DNA of 64,000 nt from Ovis canadensis (taxonomy: Eukaryota; Chordata; Mammalia; Artiodactyla; Bovidae), in the NCBI RefSeq assembly GCF_042477335.2, contig NC_091246.1, positions 255,301,501-255,365,500 on the forward strand. Reading direction: 5' to 3'. The notes below the pieces were generated by a model that saw only the letters and a program-made list of their open reading frames with translations, was not told where the DNA came from and did not search any database. Below are positions 22,155 to 34,100 of the stretch, one piece after another. Made by a program: the position numbers and the translations under genes. Position 1 is the stretch's first letter. Each line of letters starts with the position of its first letter.

Positions 22155-25100
22155 GTGAGGGGGCCCGGGCCGTGCCGGGGGAAGGGGCCCCGCGCCGGGT
22201 CGCGCGCAGTCCCTCGGCCGCTCCGAGGAGCCTGGGCGGGGGCGGGGGGAACCACCTGCCCTTCCCGGCGGCCGCACCCCACCGGCGCCCTGGGAGACGC
22301 GGGGCCCCGCCTGCATCTGCACCCCAGCAGGCGGCGGGAGCCGGGTCTCTCCCTTCCCGGCGGCCGCACACCCCTGCCTGGGGCGGGGGACACGGAGCGT
22401 CTGGCGCCCCCGGCCTCTCCGGAGTGACTCGGGGCACTCGCGGCGCAAGCCGACCCTCGTTCCCACGCCCCCACCCCCCCGCCCGAGACACAGGGCCCAC
22501 CGCTGTCCGCGTACCCCGCTCCCTGTCTTCAGAATGAACACCCGCGGCAGGCATTAGCGGGAAGAACAGGGTCTAAAGAAGACCCCGGCCCCTCCTGCCG
22601 GCGCCTCACCCCGCCAGCCTGGTGCGGCCTGTGTCTCCGCCCGGCTCTCTGCTGCCTGCTGGTGCCTGACCCCTGGCTGTCCCCGGGGTGGAGCAGGGAG
22701 CCCCGGGAGCCGCTCTGGGGGGCGGTGGGGTGGGCAGGGAAGGGGTGGGCAGGTGTTGGAGGCTGCGCGGGGTCCCTTCACCCCGCAGCGGGAGCAGCAG
22801 GGCTGAGGTGAGGGCGGACAGACCCTGGCTCCCACTCTGCGGTATGAAGCCAAACCCACTGACCCCAGGCACAGCCTTGGGGGGCCGCCGCCGCATCCTG
22901 CACCCCAGCCCTTCCTCAGGCGTGGAGGGGTAACCAGGCCTTGGGTAGGGGCTGGGCAGGCTCCAGGGGACCCGCCCTGGGAGATGAGGGTTGGGGGGTG
23001 GTAAAGGGCTCTGCCTGGGGGCTCTGCTCACCAGGCCCCCAGGGTTCAGGTAAGTGGCTCAGGATGTCTCAGGAGGGTGGGATCGTGCATGGGGGCTGGG
23101 CTGTGTGAGGTTCTTTCATTCATTCATGAAGCTGACGTCAGCCTGACCCCTACTGTGTGCCAGCCACTGTGTACACACTGTGTGCCTAGAGCCGGTGAGC
23201 CCAGCATAGGGTCTGCTCTGGGCCTCCAGCCTGGCCGGAGGGGAAGGTACTATGTAGAGTGGAGAGTACCTAAGTTTCTTTGGAGCCGGCAGGCTCTTGG
23301 TGTGTCTGCAGAAGCCCGGAAGGCTGTGCAGGCCCCTGGTGTTGGGGTCCCGGGGTCCCCTTTCCTTTGGCCCTCCTGCGCACCCGGCCGTCCTGTGCCA
23401 GGCGCCGGAGGCCCGGCCCCAGGAGACTTGCCCGTTAGCCACAGACCAGGGTGGTGCTGTCAGGACTGGGGCAGGGGCTCGGGTCCTCTGACGCCCCCGT
23501 AGCTGGTGGACCCTCTGCCGTGCCCTCTGGGGGCACCCTGAGGTCTGCGCCCTTCCTGCTGTGGTTTGGGCTCCTCGTTGTATATCCTGACCTTGTGCCC
23601 TCCTGACGGCGTCTGCCCACTCCCAGTGCCAACATGCCCGCAGGCAGGGTGGATGCAGGTACAGAAAGCGTGAGCTCCCCTTGAGCCGAGGACACCCGTC
23701 GTCCCATTGCTCTGGCTCGGGGGGTCTGAACCCCTGAGTGGAGGCCACCTGCCCCCCTAGCTGTCCCTGCTCCTCCCAGAGTGCGCGCGGCTCACCAGGG
23801 GCTGGTGGGAACGTTCCAGGCTCCACTCGCCAGTCTGGGGTCTGTACTAGCACAGCCCGCATTTTACAGGCAGGGAAACAGTCTGGGGCTGCGTGGTTAA
23901 GAAAGAGCAGAAGCGAGCCTTGAACGCGGTCATGCTGGCTTCGGCACCCGTGCCCTTGTTCTCTGTGCCACACAGCCGGCCGTTGGACCTAGGGCTGGCC
24001 TGGCCTGCTCCTTCCAGCCCCCGGCCTCTGGATTCCAAGAGCCTCTGAGTCTCCACGTGCTGAGTCACTCAGTCGTGTCTGACTCTGTGCAACCCTATGG
24101 GCTGTAGCCCTCCAGGCTCCTCTGTCCACGGGATTCTCTAGGCACGAACACTGGAGTGAGCAGCCATGCCCTCCTCCGACCCAGGAATTGAACCCGTGTC
24201 TCTTAATGTCTCCTGCGTTGGCAGGCGGGCTCTTTACCACTGGCGCCACCTGGGACGCCCGGGAGCCTCCACAGCAGCCCCCGCACTCCACGTGCCAAAC
24301 TCGCAGCCCGAAGCCGGGCGAAGCCGCATCCTTCTGCTGCCCACAGCCACCCAGGGCCCGCAGGCGACTGCAGCCGCCCAGCCAAAGCCCAGGCTTCGGG
24401 CCACAGCTGGGAGAGCCACCCCGCCCAGCCCTGGGCAGCAGTTAGCCCCCTCGAGCCAGCCCTGAGAGGGTAGGAGTGCGAACTCTGGAGCCGGCCGGCC
24501 TGCTCTGCCCCCGCGGCAAGTTACTTAACCCTGCGTATGTGTCTCAGTGTTCTCATCTCTAAAATGGGAATGGCACTGCTATGGATGTCTTAGGGGCACT
24601 GGAAGTGAGAGTGATAGTCGCTCCGTCGTGTCCAGCTCTTTGCGACCTCATGGACTGTAGCCCGCCAGGCTCTCCAGTCTATGGAATTCTCCAGGCAAGA
24701 ACACTGGAGTGGGTTGCCATTCCCTTCTCCAGTGACCTTCCCAACCCAGGGATCGAACCCAGGTCTCCTGCATTACAGGAGGCTTCTTTACCAGCTGAAC
24801 CACCAGGGATACTAGGAGGGGATTAAATGACTTCCTATAGAGCACTCAGACCACTACCTGGCACGTAGCAAGCCCTTTAAGTGTTAGCTGGCACTTTAGT
24901 TTTTAATTTTTGTTAGTATCCTTCTGTGCAGAAGCTAATCCAGACCCTCTTGGCTGGGAAAGGGGAAGCTACAGGGGCTTTGGCCAGCCTTGCAGGAAAA
25001 GACACACTGAGGAGTTGAGGACGTGGGGAAAGTGATTGGGCCCAGATAGAGGCACCAAATGCCTTTCCTCAGAGCTGCTTCGTGTTGTCTTGAGTGCTTA

Positions 25101-28100
25101 TCCTGAGCTGGCTGAGGCATCACTCTCCTGACCTTGTTAGACCCCATTCAACCCCGGAAGGGGGGCGTAGGGCTCAGAGATGGGTAGGGTCTTGGCTGAG
25201 GTCACACAGGCAGGACCCAGAGAGGTAGGATATGAATCCAGGACTGCCTGATCTTGGAGCCTGAGCACAGAACGCCTGCCTGTTGCTTTCTCGGGCCAGC
25301 CCCGGTGGATCCAGGGTGATTTGAAGGTGGGGTCGGAGTCGGCGTCCTTGGAAAAAACTTATTTAATTACAGATAGAGAGGGATTAGAAAATTAGCAGAG
25401 AAAAAGAGGCCAAATAACTTGGTTTACATGGAATACCAATCACCACCTACGTAGGCCGCAGGCGTCTTCCCGTTCTCCCGAAGGAGAGGAGGCACTGAGG
25501 CCCACCTGGTCTGATCTTAGAAGCCCAGACAAAATTAGCAGGCTTGGTGGGTACCCATGCACCAGATGGGAATTCGGCCGGAAAATAGTAGGAGAGAAAA
25601 AGAGGCTGAATAACTCGGTTTACGTGGGATACCAATAAAATTCAAGACAAGGAATTTGCACCATCTACGTTGGGCCACCGGTGCCACTTGAATATCGGAA
25701 GGTGCCCCTCCCTGGGCTCCTTCTCGCGTGGGCTTGAAAACCGGGGCAAATGAGTAGACTTGGAGGGCACCCACGCTCCAGATGGGAATTTAGCCAGAAA
25801 AACGGGGAGCAGAAAAGAACAACATGAGGGAATCAGTGTCTCCGGAAACTGATCCGATTTCTTTATTTTTGGGTTTGCTTATATACCTTTTGTTACACAT
25901 AGGGATGAATACAGAGTCATGTGGGGGTCAGCAGTCCTGACCTTTATCAAAATCAGGTGCTTCACATAAATGTATAAAAAAAAGTCTGAGGGGTTTTACA
26001 TCATCTTCTGGCCATGAGACCTGCAGATGTTTTATGACCCTTTCTTTCTGATAACCAAAAAACTTATTTTTTCCAAGGGTGTTTTTTCTTAAACCAGGCA
26101 CCACCCTCCAAATGAAGTTGCATTCCTATAGGGTGAGGGTGTAGCGAGTTACAATCAAGAAAGGAATTTATTTAACCCAAGGTTAACATGCTTAATCTTA
26201 AAGGTTAATACTTATTTCTCCTATATGCTTAAAGGTTAATACTTATTTCTCCTATATGCTGGTTATATTCATTATAAGGGTAGGGAATATGGAGATTTAG
26301 CAGCAAACATCAGCCCAACATATGAAAATCCTTTCACCAATGTTCCCCTTAAGATCTATTTAGTCTTAAGATAGTGATAAAGTTACATTTTTACATAGCA
26401 AGGACACAGTGATTTATAACAAAGTACAGTGATCTATTACAAAAGAGAAAATTCATTAGCTCAAAAAGTCTAGTATTGCTAACATCAAACTACTATATTT
26501 CCTTTTCTATATTCCAAATACATTGATTAACATATTCCCAGGTGCCTAAGGATATGGAGGCCTGGAGGCAATCATTGACTCAACAATGAGAAAAGCCCTA
26601 TGCTAATTAAGACTCTCAAAATACTCCAAAACTCTCTGTGCTGTTTATGGTTGAGAGGTAGTAAACAGTCATGAGGCAGGAGTATGGATAATCCTGTCAC
26701 ACAAGCTAGTCTGCCAGCAGAGAGGTTTGACCTGAGACACCCTTATCCCACCCAGAGCAGGGAATTAGCAGCAATTATTGACACAACAAATGAAAAACCC
26801 TTCACCAATATAATTCCTAACCAACACACTATACTAATAATTTCTAACTCCCCAAAAGAATTCGCCTTTAATAAGTCTAAAACATCTCATGCCTCTCAGG
26901 TTGGGAGGCTGTAAACAATCACATGTGGCCGGAGGAACCTATACAGGCAGGCTAGATAACCTTCAGAGGAGTCCCTAAGCTGAAACACTCTTGTCACGCC
27001 CAGGAATTTTTATTGCCTTGGAGCTGCACGTTTACTCCTTCTCCGAGAGAACCGGTGGGGAACAGCCCCCCATAAAGTCAGAGGTGCAGGTGAGAGCATA
27101 AAACAGACTCTGGCTGTGGGGTTAGATGCTCGGGAACAGGGGGTTTCCTGAGGCTTGATCACGCCTTTGCGTGTGCCAAGCCTCCTTCCTCATGACCTTT
27201 GCCGTGGGTGGAGTTCCTCACGCTGGCCCCCGGCACACTAGGAGAGGGGTGCTGAGCATGCGGCCCGCGCTTGAGGCAGTCAACCCTGGAGGCACGCCCG
27301 TGTCGGCATTCGCTTTGGCTTTGCTGGCACCCACGGTGTCTGCCCGCCTCTCTCCAGCTCCAGGTCTCTCCGGGCCCATCTCCTGCCACTGGGGTGAGAC
27401 TCTCTGCCTGCCCCTGCCCCCTGCTCAGACCACCCGTCACCCTCCTGCCCCACCCTGGGTCCAGTGCCCTGGGAGCGGTGAGCTGTGAGACCAGGGAGTT
27501 CCTTCTGGAAGGGCAAGCATCTGATGATGCCTGGGAGGGGCTGCAAGCTCTAAGGGGCCGACTGGAGCACCCCCCGCACCTCCAGTGCTCTGACCCCTGA
27601 CGGTGACCCCCCATCCCCCACCCCCAGTGCTCTGACCCCTGACGGTGACCCCCCATCCCCCACCCCCAGTGCTCTGACCCCTGACAGTGACCCCCCATTC
27701 CCAGCACCCCCAGTGCTCTGACCCCTGACTGTGACCCCCCCATCCCCAGCACCCCCAGGCCCAAGAGCAGAGTCCCTCTGGGCACTGTGGGGAGACTGGG
27801 GAAGGGGTGGATGGGGCCTTGCCCTTTAGAAGCTCACAGTCTGAGGCGGGAGACACCACCTTGGACAAACAGCCTGAGGACCTCTCAGGAGCTCAGTGCT
27901 CGTCAGCAGGCAAAGCACAAGCTCTGGGGTCTGACTGGCCCAGGTTTGAGCCCCATTTCTGCCACTTACTAGTAGGTGCCCTTAACCTCTCTGAGCCTCA
28001 GTTTCTCCATATGTAAAATGGGTGTGAGTGAGTGAGTGAGTGAAGTCACTCAGCTGTGTTCGACTCTTTGAGACCCCATGGACTGTAGCCTGCTAGGCTC

Positions 28101-31100
28101 CTCTGTCCATGGAGATTCTCCAGGCAAGACTGCTGGAGTGCGTTGCCATTTCCTTCTCCAAGAGATATTCCCGACCCAGGGAGCTCCTGCATTGTAGGCA
28201 GACGGTGTACTGTCTGAGCCACCAGGGAAGTAAATGGGCATTCAGTTCAGTTGCTCAGTCGTAGCTGACTCTTTGTGACCCCATGAACCGCAGCACGCCA
28301 GGCCTCCCTGTCCATCACCCACTCCCGGAGTTCACTCAGACTCACGTCCATTGGGTCGGTGATGCCATCCAGCCATCTCATCCTCGGTCGTCCCCTTCTC
28401 CTCCTACCCCCAATCCCTGCCAGCATAAGAGTCTTTTCCAATGAGTCAACTCTTCGCATGAGGTGGCCAAAGTACTGGAGTTTCAGCTTTAGTATCATTC
28501 CTTCCAAAGAACACCCAGGACTGATCTTTAGAATGGACTGGCTGGATCTCCTTGCAGTCCAAGGGACTCTCAAGAGTCTTCTCCAAAACCACAGTTCAAA
28601 AGCATCAGTTCTTCAGCCCTCAGCTTCCTTCACAGTCCAACTCTCACATCCATACATGACCACTGGAAAAACCATAGCCTTGACTAGGTGGACCTTTGTT
28701 GGCAAAGTAATGTCTCTGCTTTTCAATATGCTATCTAGGTTGGTCATAACTTTCCTTCCAAGGAGTAAGTGTCTTTTAATTTCATGGCTGCAGTCACCAT
28801 CTGTAGTGATTTTGGAGCCCCCCAAAATAAAGTCTGACACTGTTTCCACTCTTTCCCCATCTATTTCCCATAAAGTGATGGGACCGGATGCCATGATCTT
28901 TGTTTTCTGAATGATGAGCTTTAAGCCACCTTTTTCACTCTCCTCGTTCACTTTCATCAAGAGGCTTTTTAGCTCCTCTTCACTTTCTCCCATAAGGGTG
29001 GTGTCATCTGCATATCTGAGGTTATTGATATTTCTCCCGGCAATCTTGATTCCAGCTTGTGCTTCTTCTAGCCCAGCGTTTCTCATGATGTGCTCTGCAT
29101 ATAAGTTAAATAAGCAGGGTGACAATATACAGCCTTGACGTACTCCTTTTCCTATTTGGAACCAGTCTGTTGTTCCATGTCCCGTTCTAACTGTTGCTTC
29201 CTGACCTGCATATAGGTTTCTCAAGAGGCAGGTCAGGTGGTCTGGTATTCCCATCTCTTGAAGAATTTTCCACAGTTTATTGTGATCCACACAGTCAAAG
29301 GCTTTGGCATAGTCAATAAACCAGAAGTAGATGTGTTTCTGGAACTCTCTTGCTTTTTCGATGATCCAGTGGATGTTGGCAATTTCTCTGGTTCCTCTGC
29401 CTTTTCTAAAACCAGCTTGAAAATGGGCGTCATGGTGCCTAGTTTGCAGAGCGGCTGTCCCCTCTCGGGCTCTCTCTCCCTGGTCCCTCTGCCTTTTCTG
29501 AACTGGCCTGGAGACGGGCGCCATGGTGCCTAGTCTGCAGAGCTGCTGTTTCCCTTTCTGACTCTCTCTCAGCCACCCGGTTTGCAGGATCTTAGTTCTC
29601 TGACCAGGGATGAGCCTGGGCCCCCAGCAGTGGAAGCACTGAGTCCTAACCTCTGGACCATCAGGGAATTCCCTGCAGGGTTGCTGTTAAGATAAAATGG
29701 GAGACAATGGATGGCAAGGCCTAGCAGAGGAGGTGTTCAGTCAACAGTGTAAGGAAATCACTGTACGCCGGACTATGCCACGTAGGGCTGCTGGTAAGGT
29801 AACGGCCTAATGCAGCTGAGGCTGATCTAGGCAGGCTGCTGGAGGAGGTAAGGCTAGATCAGGGTGTTCAGGGAAATTGGGCTCTTGTCGCGTAGGCACG
29901 CCAGCCTGGGGAGTGAGGGGCTGGGATTCACGCGCGGGGCAGGCCTGTGGGGGGAAGGCCGTGCCCACCATGTTGTGTCCAGGGCAAGGCTGCAGCTGGA
30001 CATGTCACGTGGCCGTGGTCCGCCCCATGCACTCAGCCCGGGGGCCCCGAGACAGTCCAGGGAGGGCATCACAAGGGACTTCGGGCCTTGGCTGCATCTC
30101 AGATCCTGTGTGTTTCGAGAGGAGCTTCACCCTCTCTGGGCCGCTGAGCGGGAGCAGGGTGAAGCCTGGGACCCGCATGCCCCCCAGGGCGTGGGACCCG
30201 GGCAGACGGCAGGCACTGACTGATCGCTAGGAGTGCCAAGGCCCAGCGCAGGGGCTGGAAGGCCAAGAGAGGAGTCTGGGGGGTTACATGGCAGCCTCAC
30301 CCCAGGCACGAGTGGCGAGGACCAGTGTGGGAGCTTTGCTGCAAGAGGGTGAAGCATTGGGAGCAGCTGCCGGGGTGGCTGGACCCGGCGGACTGAGGAG
30401 CCGGTATGGGAAGGCAGGGGGCATCCTTGGCGCGCTGAGCAGCTCTGGTGGAGGCAGGGCGTGGGGGGGACGGAAGGAGAGGACGGCGCTGCCCTGCAGG
30501 GTCAGGAGGCCCTGCTGCCGCAGTGACCCCGGGCCTGTTCTGCGCCTGGCCTGTGGTGGAGGGGCAGTCAGAGAAGGGGCCTTGGACCCTGGGTTCAGGG
30601 GAGTGGGCTGTGCGCTGGGAAAGAGCGGGTGCCCCACGGCTCCCGTGGGAGAGGAAGGCGCCCCCAGGAGCGCAGGCTGGGGTCTCTGCAGGCTGTCCCC
30701 CAGCCCCCACCTGCATGAAACGCTGTGTTTTTCCAGTTGCCTGTGGTGACGTGGCCGCTGGTCCCAGCTGGGTGAAGAGCAGCCTGTGATTTCCCCCAGG
30801 GCTGGTTCATTACCTGACGTCTCCATGGCAACCAGCCTGTGACATCCCGGGGCCAGAGTCCTCAGGGGGAGAAGGCGGCTTTGGCAGAGGCACCCGCAGC
30901 CCTCCTGAGCTGTGGAGCAGGGAAGCTGGGGAGGGGCTGGGAGCAGGAGTCCGGGTCTGTGCCGCGTGGGCAGTCGTGTCCGAGCCCGTCTCCTCCAGGC
31001 TTCAGCACCACCTGCCATCCCCCCTCATTCCCGCTCTGTGGCCCCAGTTTCCAAACAGCTTCCGGCGACGGGCCGGGGCCTGGAGGGAGCCCTGCACCCT

Positions 31101-34100
31101 CAGGAGTTCCTGGGGCAGCCGGTAGCCAGCGTCACCCGGCCTGCACCTTGGAGGCCCCGGCTGGTGCGTGCAGGAACCCTCAGAGGGCAACTTTCAAACT
31201 TTTTTGACTGGACCCGTAAGAATAAGTGTGCTTTGTGTCATAACCCAGGACACACACGTAGAAAACCCTTACTGTGCACACACAGGTGTCTGCAGTTCAA
31301 AAGAGGCTTCACGAAGTAAGGCTTAGCCTGATTGTGCAGTGGGTTCTGACATTTTCTGTTCTACGCCATTCTGTTTCATTCTTTTAAAATACGACCAAGG
31401 AAATTGCTTGCTTGACCCACTGAAGGTTCCGCCCGTCCCCCACCTGGTTTGAACACCAACTCTGAAGGGCCTGGAACATGGCGTCTGTACACTGGAAAGT
31501 CTGAAGCCCGGTGAGGCGCAAGATCTGCCCAGGGTCACACGGCCAGAGCTGTGGGTAAGGAGCACAGTGCGTTGCGTGCTCCAGGAGCACACAGCCCCAT
31601 CCTCATGGCCCTGCACTGCCTCCTGCTCCTAGTTCCTGGATCACTGAGCTCTGGACCCAGGGCTGGAGCTTCACCCGACTCCACTGCCCGTTCTCCAGCC
31701 CCTGCCCCAGACAGTCTCACTGAGCCGCCCCGGACCTGCCAGCCCGTAACACCTTTCGGGCAGATCACAGAACCCTCTCGCCTCTTCTGGACACGAGTCC
31801 AGTCCATCCAGCTCGGATGACACTTTCCTCTCCCGTCCCATCTCGCCCTCCCCTCATCCCCTGTGGCCGAGGCTTGTTGTTCTGTTGCTAAGTTATATCT
31901 GACTCTTTGTGGCCCCATGGACTGCAACACACCAGGCTTCCCTGTCCTTCACCAACTCCCAGAGCTTGCTCAACTCATGTCCATTGAGTCAGTGATGCCG
32001 TCCAACCATCTCATCCTCTGTCGTCCCCTTCTCCTCCCAACTTCAATCTTTCCCAACATCAGAGTGTTTTCCTATGAGTCAGCTCTTCGCATCACGTGGC
32101 CAAAGATTTGGAGTTTCAGCTTCAGCATCAGTCCTTCCAGTGAATATTCAAGACTGATTTCCTTTAGGATGGACTGGTTGGATCTTGTATTCCAAGGGAC
32201 TCTCAAGAGTCTTCTCCAGCACCATAGTTTGAAAGCATCAACTCTTTGGTGCTTGGCTGGCCGTACAAAGGGTCATGGTCTGCTCTTTGCTCTGCTGGCC
32301 TCTCTCTCCTTTGGGTCCCATTCTCCTGCAGCATGCTGGAGTCGGCCCAAAAACCTTGAGAAAAAATGGGGCAGAGACCGTTTTGTGTTTGTGTCTGCCT
32401 GGAGCTCTAGCTGTCCCCCTCGGCTAGCCCTGGCTCTCGGGTGACTCCTCCGTGCGGTTGGCACCCAGATGTTCATTTCTCCCTTCTTACATCGAATGTT
32501 TAGCGAGCACCTACAACGTGCCAGGCCCTGGGCAGGCGCTCGGGCCTCTGTGGCAAATAAAACAGGCAGAGTCCCAGCCCTCCCAGAGCGTGTGTTCTAG
32601 GGGAATCCATGAAGAAGGAAACAGACACACGCTTTGTGGAGTGACGGGTGTGAAACAGGGTGAGGGGCTGGAGAGGCGCGGGCGTCCTCTTAAATGAGAT
32701 GGTTCGGGAGGCCGCACTGGGGTTGCAGCATCTGAGCAGAGACCTGGGCGGAGCGAGGTGTGAACCGTGTACTCAGGGAGAGAGTCCCAGGTGGGGGAAA
32801 GAACAGCCGGCGCACAGGGTCCGAGGCAGGAACGCCTGGAGTGAGGGGCAGAGAAGGACTAGGGGTGGGTGGCGCCAGGGTCTCCCAGGCTAGCACGGGA
32901 GATTCTCCGAGCCCACGCAGTGGGAGGGGGTGGGCCCATCATGGAAGACCTGGCTGGTCTGACCTCTTCATCCCCTGCTCAACTCGCTTTTCTCCCTACA
33001 GTGGTCCACCTTCCAGCTTCTTGGGGCTGGGGTCCCATTGCCTGCAAGCGGCCCTCTTAGGGGCACCAGCAGGCCTCACACCTGGCCCCTTTCTCTGTGT
33101 CTGCCGGACCCGTGATAACACAAGCCTTGCCTTACTGGAGGTGGGAGGGCAGGCCGCCCCTGCCCCAGTTATGGACATCCAAGCAGGGAGGGGTGAAGTG
33201 GGCAGATGAAGTGGTGGCCTCTCCTTTGCAGGCCTCCCAGATCTCTGCAAGTGAGTCCCTGACATCCCCTCATTCAGCCTGTGGGGAGAAACGGGTAGGG
33301 TCAGAAGACGCTTGCTCCTTGGGGTGGGCGGGGGGAGAACTATGACAAACCTACACAGCATATTCAAAAGCAGAGAAAATCACTTTGCCGACAAAGATCC
33401 ATACAGTCAAAGGTATGGTTTTTCCAGCAGTCATCTATGGGTGTGATTTTCATTCTTTATGTGATTCTCCATAAAGAAAGCTGAGCGCCAAAGAACTGAT
33501 GCTTTCAAACTGTGGTGCTGAAGACTCCTGAGAGTCCCTTGGACTGCAAGGAGATCCAACCAGTCCATCCTAAAGGATATCAGTCCTGGGTGTTCATTGG
33601 AAGGACTGATGCTGAAGCTGAAGCTCCAATACTTTGGCCACCTGATGTGAAGAGCTGACTCCTTGGAAAAGACTCTGATGCTGGGAAAGACTGAAGGCAG
33701 GAGGAGAAGGGGATGACAGAGGATGAGACGGTTGGATGGCGTCACTGACTCCATGGACATGAGTTTGAGCAAGCTCCGGGAGACAGTGAAGGACAGGGAA
33801 GCCTGGTGTGCTGCAGTCCATGGGGTCCGAAAGAGTCGGACGCGACTGGGTGGGTGAACAACAAGAGTCAGGAGGGGGTTGTCGGCTGGGGCGGCAGAGC
33901 TGGTTTCAGCTGCTTTGACTCTAGAGGGTGTCCGCTGCCCCCCCACGTCCACCTTCTGAGTGGTTTTCTTCAAAAGCGGGTCCTCAAAGCCTCCTGGGCC
34001 TCAGTTTTGGATCCTAGTAGACAATTCCGGAGGAACCAGAACCATCTCCCTCAGTTGCCCGTCTTACAGATACGGAAGTGGAGGCTAGGAGAGGTGGAGT

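Larger units (their letters stand above)
21780..22500. promoter_or_regulatory. CpG island over FAM131C exon 1
   Basis: A stretch very rich in G+C with frequent CG dinucleotides (for example around 21900-22060), in contrast to the CG-poor flanks. It spans the 5'UTR, exon 1 and the start of intron 1. No TATA box is evident, as expected for a CpG-island promoter. Confidence 0.75.

Noticed and set aside
21607-22554. 315-codon minus-strand frame opposite FAM131C exon 1
   Set aside because: Open because of CpG-island composition; it lies antisense to the real exon.
26684-26914. 76-codon frame inside the LTR
   Set aside because: Lies in the LTR on the opposite strand, short, with no similarity to retroviral or cellular proteins.
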